Assembly (NCBI GenBank): GCA_964429915.1
Contig: CAYSDZ010000005.1
Span: 71,815 to 135,814, forward strand
From: Alteromonas_F sp964429915
GTDB lineage: Bacteria > Pseudomonadota > Gammaproteobacteria > Enterobacterales > Alteromonadaceae
Length of the DNA stretch: 64,000 nucleotides
Reading direction: 5' to 3'
Shown piece by piece: positions 33,894 to 43,005 of this stretch. Below the pieces are notes generated by a model that saw only the letters and a program-made list of their open reading frames with translations, did not search any database and had not been told where the DNA came from. Every line of letters starts with the position of its first letter. Positions within the stretch are counted from its first letter, which is position 1. Made by a program: the position numbers and the translations under genes.

Positions 33894-34539
33894 TTTAGCG
33901 TTGATGAATATCAAGCAAACTGCTAGGCGCAGTGTGCTTAGGACTTGGCATACCACTCAGTTAGTTGTTATTAAATGCTAGTTTGGTAAACAGTTTCACT
34001 AAGTACAACCAAACGTTTTCTGGCGTCGACTTTTTGGTCGGTGGGCGGAATGTTATCTTATTTGCGTGTTTGGATTGGTGAGGTTGTTTGGCATCGTTTC
34101 AGTTTCACCTACACCTAAACAGAAGGGTAAGCAAACGCCCAAACAAGTAGTGGTTTCCAATAAGCACGCTGCTATTTCATCGGGGCCTGCCACTCAAACT
34201 ACGCCTCTACATATTGCTCAGAATCGCAAGATTCAAAGCTCCCTAATCATCATGCCCACACTACCTACTCCGACGGCAAGTATTCATACACGTAATTGCG
34301 CCTGAAAAATCGTATTCCGGATTATTCCAAGCCTTACACAGTGGCACGTTTTGGGCGAGTCATGGACGTTTTTTGAACCAATACCACTTAACGGCTGATG
34401 TGAATAAAGGGACATTCAGTCCTGGGGAAACCGCGGTCGCTGATAAAGGAGAATTTGCACTCGCACCCTTTGAGAATGAATCGTCGATCATCGTCCCTTT
34501 TACGCATACAGCAATCATGTAAGGGTGCGCTTGCAGTAA
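33894..34539 (+). pseudogene. Decayed copy of the 3' part of the VanZ-PHP gene
   Basis: Segments match the intact gene from about 30311 to its stop at 32021. Examples are GTTTGGCATCGTTTCAGTTT (34085 region), the run beginning AAGCAAACGCCC, and the last 30 bases including the stop. At least five internal deletions remove most of the PHP domain; one joins CAAGTATTCA directly to the segment beginning ACACGTAATTGC. Several deletion ends lie in short repeats such as TTTGCACT/CACTCGC. A 79-codon open stretch inside it is a remnant, not a gene. Confidence 0.85.
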
Positions 34540-34569
34540 TTAGCCGTGAAAAACGCACCCTATAATGAA

Positions 34570-36162
34570 TTACACTACACCTTTACTTGCTAAAAATTCG
34601 TCGTAGCTTCCATGGAAATCAGTGACCTCACCATTTTTAATCTCTATGATGCGGTTTGCAAGGGAAGAGACAAATTCACGATCATGCGACACGAAGAACA
34701 GCGTTCCTTCATACTGTTCAAGCGCCATATTCAATGATTCAATTGATTCCATATCCAAGTGATTGGTGGGCTCATCCATTAGCAGAATGTTGGGTTGCGC
34801 CATCATGATTTTGCCAAACAGCATTCGCCCTTGTTCACCACCCGATAATACCTTGACCGATTTTTTGATGTCATCAGAAGAAAATAGCATACGTCCTAAG
34901 AAGCTGCGTATTGTTTGTTCGTCGTCTCCTTCACGTCGCCATTGGCTCATCCAGTCAAACAGGTTCATATCTGTTTCAAAATCGCTAGAATGATCTTGTG
35001 CGTAATAGCCTATTTTTACATTTTCAGACCACTTTACGTCACCCGTATCTGGTTCAAGGTCGCCAAATAAACACCGAAGCAAGGTGGTTTTACCTGCACC
35101 GTTTTCACCAATAACGGCAACGCGCTGACCCACTTCAAATAAAAGATTTAGCTTTTTAAACAAAGGTCCTTCATCAAAACCTTTACTGAGATTTTCGATT
35201 TCCAAGGCATTTCTAAACAGCTTTTTTTCTTGCTCAAAACGAATAAAGGGATTCACTCGGCTTGATGCTTTTACTTCCTCAAGCGTTATTTTTTCCATCT
35301 GTTTTTGTCGTGAAGTGGCCTGACGGGCTTTAGATGCATTGGCAGAAAAGCGAGCAACGAAGGTCTTAAGTTCGTCAATTTGTGCTTTCTTCTTGGCATT
35401 ATCAGCCATTAATCGTGCTCTAGCTTGTGTGGCTGCTAACATGTATTCGTCGTAATTGCCGGGGTACACACGCAATTCACCATAGTCTAAATCTGCCATG
35501 TGGGTGCAAACTTGATTTAAAAAATGACGATCGTGAGAGATAATGATCATGGTCGAATCACGTTGGTTTAGCGTGGTCTCTAACCAACGGATCGTATCAA
35601 TATCAAGGTTGTTGGTCGGCTCGTCTAGCAACAGAAAGTCGGGGTCAGAAAAAAGCGCTTGCGCTAAAAGCACTCGCAATTTCCAACCGGGAGCAATATC
35701 ACTCATAGGGCCATAGTGTTGATCACTCGGAATGCCTACAGCTAGTAACAATTCGCCCGCGGCTGAATCGGATTCATACCCGCCTAATTCAGCAAACTCG
35801 GTCTCAAGATCGGCTACTTTCATACCGTCTTCTTCGCTCATTTCTGGTAAAGCGTAGATTCGATCTCTTTCTTGCTTAATATCCCATAAGGCTTTGTGCC
35901 CCATTATTACTGTATCAATAACCGAAAAACCTTCAAACGCAAATTGGTCTTGATTTAGCACTCCCAAACGAGAACCTGGGGCATAACTCACGTTTCCTCC
36001 GCTAGGAGTGAGTTTACCGCTAAGTATTTTCATAAACGTGGATTTGCCACAGCCATTGGCACCAATTAAACCATAACGGTTGCCGTTGCCCAGCTTAACA
36101 GAAATATTTTCGAACAAAGGCGCAGAGCCAAATTGCATGGTGATGTTTGCAGTTGTGATCAC
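34570..36162 (-). CDS. ybiT: ABC-F ATPase, YbiT type
   Basis: 530 aa from GTG 36160-36162, which gives VITTANITMQFGS as in E. coli YbiT and the same total length; a longer ATG start at 36219 adds 19 unlike residues. Two ABC domains are present: Walker A GANGCGKS and GENGAGKT, signature-like SDIAPGWKLRVLLAQAL and LSGGEQGRML, and LLLDEPTNNLD and LLMDEPTNHLD. There is no membrane domain, as in ABC-F proteins that act on the ribosome. The Glu residues of both Walker B sites are kept. Function of YbiT in translation is not fully settled. Confidence 0.9.
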   Translation of the reverse strand: MITTANITMQFGSAPLFENISVKLGNGNRYGLIGANGCGKSTFMKILSGKLTPSGGNVSYAPGSRLGVLNQDQFAFEGFSVIDTVIMGHKALWDIKQERDRIYALPEMSEEDGMKVADLETEFAELGGYESDSAAGELLLAVGIPSDQHYGPMSDIAPGWKLRVLLAQALFSDPDFLLLDEPTNNLDIDTIRWLETTLNQRDSTMIIISHDRHFLNQVCTHMADLDYGELRVYPGNYDEYMLAATQARARLMADNAKKKAQIDELKTFVARFSANASKARQATSRQKQMEKITLEEVKASSRVNPFIRFEQEKKLFRNALEIENLSKGFDEGPLFKKLNLLFEVGQRVAVIGENGAGKTTLLRCLFGDLEPDTGDVKWSENVKIGYYAQDHSSDFETDMNLFDWMSQWRREGDDEQTIRSFLGRMLFSSDDIKKSVKVLSGGEQGRMLFGKIMMAQPNILLMDEPTNHLDMESIESLNMALEQYEGTLFFVSHDREFVSSLANRIIEIKNGEVTDFHGSYDEFLASKGVV

Positions 36163-36341
36163 AGGAGGAAATTCCGATATTGATTTAACACGTTGACGAG
36201 ATGTGCAGTTACACCTCAATGCTGAACGCAGAGTTTACCTTATTTCGAGCAGCCAGTGCTGATTTTCTTTGTGCAACATAATAGACTCGCAATACGTAAA
36301 TCAATTCTTTTGTCGTTTAGTCATGTATAGCAGGTAATTTA

Positions 36342-37478
36342 ATGACAATAGCATTGGAACATTTTGTGTTTGAAGCGCTTAAAAAGGTGTCATCATTTGG
36401 TATTCATCTTTATAAAAACAAAAGTATGGTCGAGCAAAACGCGCCACACATGGCAACGGGCGCACCTTTTCGCAATTTTCAGTGGGTAAAACACTTTAAA
36501 TTGGCACGTTGCGCTCAGCCAGGATACGACGGAATGCATGATACAGTACAGCACATTACCAATGAGCAACTTGCTTTTTTACGTAAACATAATTTTAAGC
36601 GTATTATTAGCTTGAATCAGCAGCCTATGCACCCCGATTCTGTGCAGCAGTTGAAATTGTATGGTATTCGGGTAACACAAATTAGAATAAGAGACTTTTG
36701 TGGTATTGGTGTTGCGAACTTGCAAATGGTTGTTAGTGATATAGAGGCGTGTGGACAGGCTTCATTGATATACTGTGGCTATGGTGAGGGTCGCACCGGA
36801 ACGGCCGTTGCTGCTTGGGCTGTTAAACAAATTGTACTCAAAGATAAAATGTTTTTTTCTAAATTTGATTGGATAAAATTGGGTTTTTTTCTCAGCGAAG
36901 GCTTTGGCTCTGAAAAAAGTGTACAGTTTAAAGATGTAGGAGAATATTTAAAAACGCTAGCGCCCCCACCCGTAAAAGTGGGTCGTGTTAAACGTAGCCT
37001 CGGCATTCTTAATCAGAAACACATTGGCGACCTACATCGCACTCCAGTGAGTGACGTTTGGCAAGAATATATGGCTCAAGAAACGCTGGGTAAAGCAACG
37101 TTTCACGATGCTGCTTTAATTTTGCAAACACGCAATCGCATTAAACAGTTTGACAATAACGATGATGACATTGAAGTGGTATATGCAAACGCTGCATTGC
37201 ATGCAAGTATTCTAGGTGAGCTTCGTTCACTTGCCGGATATAAAGGGGGGATTAATAAGATAGAGTCAGATTTAAAGAAAAAATTTGATAGCAACTTAAA
37301 GAAAATCGAAGGAAAACTTGTTCAATTTAACCCGCCACCGCCTCCGCCACCCGAAAACACGAAAAACTTCTGGGACGATTTTGAAGACTATGAGCCAGAC
37401 GCCAATTTTGATAGTGGAAATGACAATATGACGATTTGGTCTGACACCCAAAACTTTGGTTTACTCGCGTTCGATTGA
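36342..37478 (+). CDS. Protein-tyrosine-phosphatase-like protein with polyproline acidic tail
   Basis: 378 aa. The P-loop YCGYGEGRTGTA gives Cys145-x5-Arg151-Thr152, the cysteine-phosphatase signature, and IRIRDFCG puts Asp118 where a general acid is expected. No signal peptide or membrane segment is seen. The C-terminus has seven consecutive Pro near residue 335, then an acidic aromatic tail (NFWDDFEDYEPDANF). This looks like an exported effector or a host-like adaptor, but that is inference; no secretion genes for it are in the window. Divergent from ybiT. Confidence 0.68.
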   Translation: MTIALEHFVFEALKKVSSFGIHLYKNKSMVEQNAPHMATGAPFRNFQWVKHFKLARCAQPGYDGMHDTVQHITNEQLAFLRKHNFKRIISLNQQPMHPDSVQQLKLYGIRVTQIRIRDFCGIGVANLQMVVSDIEACGQASLIYCGYGEGRTGTAVAAWAVKQIVLKDKMFFSKFDWIKLGFFLSEGFGSEKSVQFKDVGEYLKTLAPPPVKVGRVKRSLGILNQKHIGDLHRTPVSDVWQEYMAQETLGKATFHDAALILQTRNRIKQFDNNDDDIEVVYANAALHASILGELRSLAGYKGGINKIESDLKKKFDSNLKKIEGKLVQFNPPPPPPPENTKNFWDDFEDYEPDANFDSGNDNMTIWSDTQNFGLLAFD

Positions 37479-37589
37479 ATTAACTAACCGCAATAAAAGC
37501 GCAGTGCCATTTGAATTTGACGAAGTACTGGCACCCACAGTTGGCAAGCTATTTAAGCTGTTCAAAAAGATACGTTTGCGCCAAAAATG

Positions 37590-37610
37590 TTATGTTATAC
37601 TATAACGTAA
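37590..37610 (+). promoter_or_regulatory. Zur-box-like palindrome
   Basis: GTTATACTATAAC (37594-37606) is a perfect dyad around one C, and the flanks extend it to 21 bp with one mismatch. It agrees with the gammaproteobacterial Zur site pattern ATGTTATA-N-TATAACAT except at one right-half base. It covers a possible -10 (TATACT) 42 nt before the DksA-like gene. Confidence 0.6.
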
Positions 37611-37651
37611 AAGCTTATGGCTAGTTTCAAGCCTTTGTTGAGGGATGACTT

Positions 37652-38059
37652 ATGAATGCGATAGAACAAAAGCTCGCAGATGCACCCGAGTTAGAGTATA
37701 TGAACGATGAGCAATTGGCGTTTTTCAGACAAAGACTCATCGCCTTACATGACTCTACAAGAGAGCGTATTCGCGACGCAAAAGAACAAATCTCTAGTCC
37801 ACCTGATCTTGCAGATCCAAGTGATCGCGCGTCTTGGGAAGAGCAAAGCGCTATTTTGATGCGCATTGTCGATAGAGAACAAAAGCTGCTTCCTAAAATC
37901 CAGCAATCACTTGAGAGGATTAGATTAGGAGACTATGGTTATTGTTTGGAAACGGGCGAGCCTATAGGCGTTCCACGTTTACTTGCAAGACCTACCGCTG
38001 AGTTTTGTGCAGAGGTTAAAGAAATAAAAGAACTGAAAGAACATGTCTTTCGTGAATAA
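37652..38059 (+). CDS. DksA-family protein with incomplete zinc finger (DksA2-like)
   Basis: 135 aa. A long coiled coil has the tip motif DPSDRA (Asp55, Asp58, Ala60), the DxxDxA needed to act in the RNA polymerase secondary channel. The usual four zinc-binding Cys are reduced to two: YGYCLETGEPIG keeps Cys98 but has Thr101, and EFCAEVKE keeps Cys119 but has Val122. The known zinc-independent DksA2 of Pseudomonas also lacks half of its Cys. Together with the Zur-box-like site upstream, a role replacing DksA during zinc shortage is likely. Confidence 0.85.
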   Translation: MNAIEQKLADAPELEYMNDEQLAFFRQRLIALHDSTRERIRDAKEQISSPPDLADPSDRASWEEQSAILMRIVDREQKLLPKIQQSLERIRLGDYGYCLETGEPIGVPRLLARPTAEFCAEVKEIKELKEHVFRE

Positions 38060-38082
38060 ATCATTTTTAAGGGAACTGGAAT

Positions 38083-38304
38083 ATGAGTGACACGTCGCAT
38101 TTTTATTTTCAAAGCTACACAGAATGGCGAGACGCGCTAACACAGCGTTGCAAAATCAATTTAACCAAAGACTATGCGCGCGCTCGCATCGATTCTTTGC
38201 GAAATGATAGCGACCCGCATACGCAAGAATTTGCTGCAAAATACGGTGATGCGTACTTACAACAAGTCATTCAATGGTTTGAACGCGCTGAACAACAAGA
38301 GTAG
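38083..38304 (+). CDS. Small hypothetical protein
   Basis: 73 aa, hydrophilic, no signal or membrane part. It has AAGGGAACTGGA before the ATG and lies 23 nt after the DksA-like gene, so it is probably in the same transcript. SLRNDSDPHTQEFAAKYG and LQQVIQWFERAEQQ suggest two helices. I do not recognise a family. Confidence 0.6.
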   Translation: MSDTSHFYFQSYTEWRDALTQRCKINLTKDYARARIDSLRNDSDPHTQEFAAKYGDAYLQQVIQWFERAEQQE

Positions 38305-38483
38305 ATGCACTATTGGTATGATTAATATGGCGCTATGAATAAGAAAATGAATCACTGTTTTTAAGCCATCTACTCGCTCAACCCGCTCAAAATGCCCCAC
38401 AGCAGAAAAAACCGTTTGGCCGCTGTACCACACTGTTGAACTAACGCGTTAAAAAACAACGCCAAATTTACGTCATATCAAGC

Positions 38484-38499
38484 TGGCCTAGTAGTTGCT
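38484..38499 (+). promoter_or_regulatory. Sigma-54 promoter of flhA operon
   Basis: TGGCCTAGTAGTTGCT has GG and GC ten bases apart. It starts a transcript near 38510 that would cover flhA-flhF-flhG-fliA and perhaps the che genes. The 38305-38483 stretch before it holds no gene I can support. Confidence 0.75.
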
Positions 38500-38602
38500 A
38501 AACCATTCTAAATCGAATTAAAGCTGAGGCTTTGTATCAGACAATACTTATCCCTACTGTTTGATAGCGCCAACAGTTAAAACGACCAGTCGAGAAAAAA
38601 AC

Positions 38603-40702
38603 GTGCAACTACCTGCGTATTTTCAGAATTTTGATAAAGCACAACTACAAAACTTTACTGGAGGCTTAGGCGCTCCGGTAGTGTTGTTAGCTATTATGGG
38701 TATGGTGATTTTACCCATGCCGCCTTTTTTATTAGACGTATTATTTAGTTTCAATATCGCGCTTTCATTAGTCATTATCTTAGTGGCTGTATTAACCAAG
38801 CGTCCTGTTGATTTCGGTATTTTCCCTCTCGTTTTGTTGATTGCGACAGTGTTACGGCTTGCGTTAAACGTGGCATCAACTCGCGTGGTGTTGCTTTATG
38901 GTCACGAGGGTGGCGCAGCAGCAGGGCAGGTCATCGAGGCGTTTGGCGAGGTAGTTATAGGTGGCAATTACGCAGTAGGAGTGGTGGTGTTTGCTATTCT
39001 TCTGATTATCAATTTTAAAGTGGTTACGGCTGGTGCTGGGCGTATTTCTGAGGTCAGTGCGCGTTTTACCTTAGACGCCATGCCCGGAAAACAAATGGCC
39101 ATTGATGCTGACTTGAATGCGGGTTATATCGACCAAGACGAAGCGAGAGCGCGGCGTGAAGACATTACCTCAGAAGCCGATTTTTACGGCTCAATGGACG
39201 GTGCGTCGAAGTTTGTAAAAGGCGATGCTATCGCAGGTTTGTTCATTATGCTGATTAACATAGTCGGTGGTTTATTTATTGGCATCATTCAGCACGATTT
39301 GCCTTTCGGGCAAGCAATGGAGGTGTATACCATTCTGACCATTGGAGATGGCTTAGTCGCGCAGATACCCTCTTTATTACTGTCGGTCGCAACTGCCATC
39401 ATCGTGACGCGTGAAAACGATAGTCAGGAAATGGGCGATGAAATTCGCTCTCAGTTAGGTAATCATCAAGCTCTGTATATTGCGTCTGGTATTTTATTTG
39501 TAATGGGTATTGTACCGGGCATGCCTCACTTGGCGTTTTTAAGTTTTGCATTCATTATTGGTGGATTCGCATTTTATTCCTCTCGCTTGCAAAAAACCAA
39601 ACAGGAAAAAGCGAAGGCTACCAATCTGGTAGAAAACGATACGCCTGCGGTACCCGAACTTAAAGAATTGGGTTGGGACGATGTGCAGCCAGTCGATACA
39701 ATTGGATTAGAAGTGGGTTACCGACTGATCCCTTTAGTTGACAAAGCACAAGGTGGGGAATTGTTGACTCGGATTAAAGGGGTTCGAAAAAAATTATCTC
39801 AAGAGTTGGGTTTTTTAGTACCTGCGGTGCATATTCGAGACAATCTTGACCTCGACCCCAATGTTTATACCATCTCTATGCTAGGCGTGAGTGTTGGCGA
39901 AGCGCAGATAAGCCATGATGAAGAGTTGGCGATTAACCCTGGACAGGTGTTTGGTCAATTGGAAGGCCGCAAAACCACAGACCCAGCTTTTGGACTAGAA
40001 GCAGTATGGATAAAGCCTAGAAAACGCGAACAAGCACAAACTTTAGGTTACACGGTAGTCGACGCCGCCACGGTTGTCGCCACGCATGTTAGTCAATTAT
40101 TGATGACCAATGCCCATCAGTTATTAGGCCATGAAGAAGCCCAACACTTACTTGATATGCTAGAAAAAACACACCCCAAACTGGTCGAGGGGTTAGTGCC
40201 TGACATTATTCCGTTAAGTACCTTGGTTAAAGTGTTGCAAACCTTGCTCTACGAAGGCGTGCCAGTGAGAGATATGAGAACGATTGTTCAAACTCTCAGC
40301 GAGTACGGTCCAAAAAGTCAAGATCCTGACGTTTTGGTTTCAGCGACACGTATCGCTTTAAAACGGCTTATTGTGCAGGAAGTCAGTCAGGGCGCGGCAG
40401 AAGTGCCGGTTATCACGCTTGCTCCAGAATTGGAACAGATGTTGCACCAATCCCTACAGGCAGGAGGAGAAAATGGCGCAGGTATAGAGCCGGGCCTTGC
40501 CGAACGGCTGCAAACGTCGCTTCGGGAGGTCAGTCAACAACAAGAGTTAGCAGGAGAGCCCGCAGTATTGTTGACATCTGGCATGCTTAGACCCGTGCTG
40601 TCTCGATTCTTAAAAAATTCTGTTTCGGGCTTGCATGTATTGTCTTATCAAGAAGTGCCTGAAGATAAGCAAATAAAAATTGTAAGTGCGATTGGTCAGT
40701 AG
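38603..40702 (+). CDS. flhA: FlhA, export-gate protein
   Basis: 699 aa from GTG 38603, which has GAGAAAAA upstream; a TTG at 38561 would add 14 residues and cannot be excluded. About eight membrane helices, with FHIPEP-family parts FGIFPLVLLIATVLRLALNV, VVTAGAGRISEVSARFTLD and MPGKQMAIDADLNAG. The C-terminal cytoplasmic ring domain has LVEGLVPDIIPLSTLVKVLQ. FlhA forms the nonameric ring that receives export substrates and couples them to the proton motive force. Separation from flhB by 14 kb is unusual for this order. Confidence 0.94.
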   Translation: MQLPAYFQNFDKAQLQNFTGGLGAPVVLLAIMGMVILPMPPFLLDVLFSFNIALSLVIILVAVLTKRPVDFGIFPLVLLIATVLRLALNVASTRVVLLYGHEGGAAAGQVIEAFGEVVIGGNYAVGVVVFAILLIINFKVVTAGAGRISEVSARFTLDAMPGKQMAIDADLNAGYIDQDEARARREDITSEADFYGSMDGASKFVKGDAIAGLFIMLINIVGGLFIGIIQHDLPFGQAMEVYTILTIGDGLVAQIPSLLLSVATAIIVTRENDSQEMGDEIRSQLGNHQALYIASGILFVMGIVPGMPHLAFLSFAFIIGGFAFYSSRLQKTKQEKAKATNLVENDTPAVPELKELGWDDVQPVDTIGLEVGYRLIPLVDKAQGGELLTRIKGVRKKLSQELGFLVPAVHIRDNLDLDPNVYTISMLGVSVGEAQISHDEELAINPGQVFGQLEGRKTTDPAFGLEAVWIKPRKREQAQTLGYTVVDAATVVATHVSQLLMTNAHQLLGHEEAQHLLDMLEKTHPKLVEGLVPDIIPLSTLVKVLQTLLYEGVPVRDMRTIVQTLSEYGPKSQDPDVLVSATRIALKRLIVQEVSQGAAEVPVITLAPELEQMLHQSLQAGGENGAGIEPGLAERLQTSLREVSQQQELAGEPAVLLTSGMLRPVLSRFLKNSVSGLHVLSYQEVPEDKQIKIVSAIGQ

Positions 40703-40712
40703 GATAGGTGAT

Positions 40713-42143
40713 ATGAAAATTCGTCGTTTTTTTGGTAAAGACATGCGAGAAGCGCTCAAAGCAGTGAAGGAAGAATTAGGTCAAGATGCTGTGATCATGT
40801 CTAACCGCAAGGTTGCTGACGGGGTTGAACTGGTGGCAGCCTATGACAAGGAGCAGGATACTTCGGTAGCGTCGGCTTCGGCAAAACATGCAAACGAAAC
40901 GAAAGCAGTGCCTACACTCAGTGAAATTATTGGTGATGATGGGCCAGATAGCCTAAAAGCACTACTAGAAAAACAAGCTAAAGCTACTGCATCAACGCAG
41001 CAGAATGCGGCAGCACAGTCTGCCGTTCAAACGGAAAGACAAGCCGCACCCGCATTTTCATCTGCGCTAGAATCAGCAAAACACAACGCAACCCTTAACG
41101 CGTCTTTGCAGCCTGAATTAAATGCGCATTCAGATAGCGAATCAAGTATTCCTAAGCATACTAGCCATAATCCAAGCAATTATGACGATTGGCAGGACCA
41201 TCAAGAAGAGAGTGCCAACCCAAACTCTTTGTCTCATATAAAAGAAGAGCTAGCGACCTTGCGTCAAGTTTTGCAATATCAAGTCGCTGATTTATTTGAT
41301 GCCAAAAAACAGCGTCAAAAACCGATTCATGGCTTTATTCGCAATCAGCTGCTAGGTTTAGGCTTAAGTTATTCTTTAGCCGAGCAGCTTTCAGAGTTCG
41401 TGCCAGCCACAGCGACAGAAAGAGAAGCATGGCAGTATGTACTGCAATTAATGGTCAATAGGTTATCGATGAGTGGAAACAATCTTCTCTCACAACGCGG
41501 TGCAGTTGCATTGATGGGGCCTACCGGAACTGGAAAAACCACTACAATTGCGAAATTGGCAGCACGATATGCAAAAAAATATGGGCCTGACAGTGTTGCT
41601 ATGGTAACCATAGACACTTATAGAATTGCAGCATTTGAACAGCTGCAAACTTACGGGAAAATTATAGGCTGTGTCGTAAAACGCGCAGAAAACGCACAAG
41701 TTTTGTCAGAGATTTTATTCCAATTAAGACACAAACGTATGATATTTATCGACACTGCTGGTTTCAGTCAAAGAGACAAACGGCTCGTTGAACAGCTTGA
41801 GCAGTTGTCTAATACCAACGTCGATGTTAAACGGTATTTAGTCTTGCAAGCCAACACCCAATATCCTGCGCTAAATCAAGCAGTACAAGCCTATGAGAGC
41901 GAAACCATGGACGGATGTATCGTAACTAAATTAGACGAATGTTATAGCTTAGGAGAGACCTTAAGTGTGGCTATGGAGCATCAACTTCCGCTCAGTTTTG
42001 TGACCGACGGACAGCAAGTTCCTGAAGATATTCGACCCGCTGATGCAAAATCTTTAGTAAGTATTGCTGCAAAGCTTTATAAAAAGTTCGGTATGAACCA
42101 TACTAAGAGCTATAATCAAAATTCGACAACTCGGGCAGTATGA
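40713..42143 (+). CDS. flhF: FlhF, SRP-like GTPase for polar flagellum placement
   Basis: 476 aa from ATG 40713 (MKIRRFFGKDMREALKAVKE), the typical FlhF start. A variable Ala/Gln-rich B region covers about residues 60-175. The NG GTPase has GPTGTGKTTTIAKLAARYA, DTYRIAAFEQLQTYGKI, DTAGFSQRD and TKLDECYSLGE. FlhF marks the cell pole where the first flagellar ring is placed. FlhG is encoded next, overlapping by four bases. Confidence 0.94.
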   Translation: MKIRRFFGKDMREALKAVKEELGQDAVIMSNRKVADGVELVAAYDKEQDTSVASASAKHANETKAVPTLSEIIGDDGPDSLKALLEKQAKATASTQQNAAAQSAVQTERQAAPAFSSALESAKHNATLNASLQPELNAHSDSESSIPKHTSHNPSNYDDWQDHQEESANPNSLSHIKEELATLRQVLQYQVADLFDAKKQRQKPIHGFIRNQLLGLGLSYSLAEQLSEFVPATATEREAWQYVLQLMVNRLSMSGNNLLSQRGAVALMGPTGTGKTTTIAKLAARYAKKYGPDSVAMVTIDTYRIAAFEQLQTYGKIIGCVVKRAENAQVLSEILFQLRHKRMIFIDTAGFSQRDKRLVEQLEQLSNTNVDVKRYLVLQANTQYPALNQAVQAYESETMDGCIVTKLDECYSLGETLSVAMEHQLPLSFVTDGQQVPEDIRPADAKSLVSIAAKLYKKFGMNHTKSYNQNSTTRAV

Positions 42144-43000
42144 TCGTTGACCAGGCGAGCACATTAAGAAATATGAACCAGTCTCGATTAATTAAAGTTA
42201 TTGCAGTCACCGGCGGAAAGGGCGGTGTCGGCAAAACTAATATCACTTTGAATACCGCAATTGCCATGGCAAAGCAGGGCAAGCGGGTAATGGTACTTGA
42301 TGCCGATCTCGGTTTGGCAAATGTAGACGTCATGTTGGGGCTGCGGGTGGAGAAAAATCTTTCACACGTACTCAGTGGCGAATGCACCCTCGACGAGGTC
42401 TTGGTAACTGGGCCGCATGGCATAAAGATAGCGCCTGCTACGTCGGGTGCACAAGCCATGACTGAACTTAGCCCTACTGAGCATGCAGGCCTAATTCGCG
42501 CATTTAGCGAGCTGCAAACGCCTATTGACATACTAATCGTCGATACCGCTGCAGGCATATCTGACATGGTGTTGAGTTTTTCGCGCGCATCTCAGGACAT
42601 TCTCGTTGTGGTTTGCGATGAACCCACTTCACTCACCGATGCTTATGCACTCATAAAACTGCTTAATCGAGAGCACGGTGTGTTTAGATTTAAGGTTGTT
42701 GCCAACATGGTGCGCGATGTACGAGAAGGCAGAGAATTATTCAGTAAATTGTCGAAAGTGACGGGCCGCTTTTTAGATGTTGCATTAGAGCTGGTAGCAA
42801 CGGTTCCTTTCGACGAAAACATTCGAAAAGCAGTACGCAAACAAACTGCCATTGTCGATGCTTATCCTAGTTCACCTGCGGCAGTAGCGATTAGCCAGTT
42901 AGCAAATCTAGCAACCCGTTGGCCCATTCCAGACCAACCCGGTGGGCATCTTGAATTTTTCCTAGAACAACTCACCCTCAACAAGGCAATGGGTGATTAA
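42140..43000 (+). CDS. flhG: FlhG (FleN), MinD-like flagellar number regulator
   Basis: 286 aa. The N-terminus has DQASTLRNMNQ, the DQAxxLR peptide that stimulates the FlhF GTPase. The deviant Walker A is VTGGKGGVGKTNITLN, with DADLGLANVDVMLG following, and the C-terminal amphipathic helix has HLEFFLEQL. It limits flagellar number and can inhibit FlrA. Start codon overlaps the flhF stop (ATGA). Confidence 0.94.
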   Translation: MIVDQASTLRNMNQSRLIKVIAVTGGKGGVGKTNITLNTAIAMAKQGKRVMVLDADLGLANVDVMLGLRVEKNLSHVLSGECTLDEVLVTGPHGIKIAPATSGAQAMTELSPTEHAGLIRAFSELQTPIDILIVDTAAGISDMVLSFSRASQDILVVVCDEPTSLTDAYALIKLLNREHGVFRFKVVANMVRDVREGRELFSKLSKVTGRFLDVALELVATVPFDENIRKAVRKQTAIVDAYPSSPAAVAISQLANLATRWPIPDQPGGHLEFFLEQLTLNKAMGD

Positions 43001-43005
43001 CAGTG

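Noticed and set aside
34066..34305. Open stretch of 79 codons as a possible gene
   Set aside because: The sequence is a fragment of the decayed VanZ-PHP copy, crossing deletion joints.
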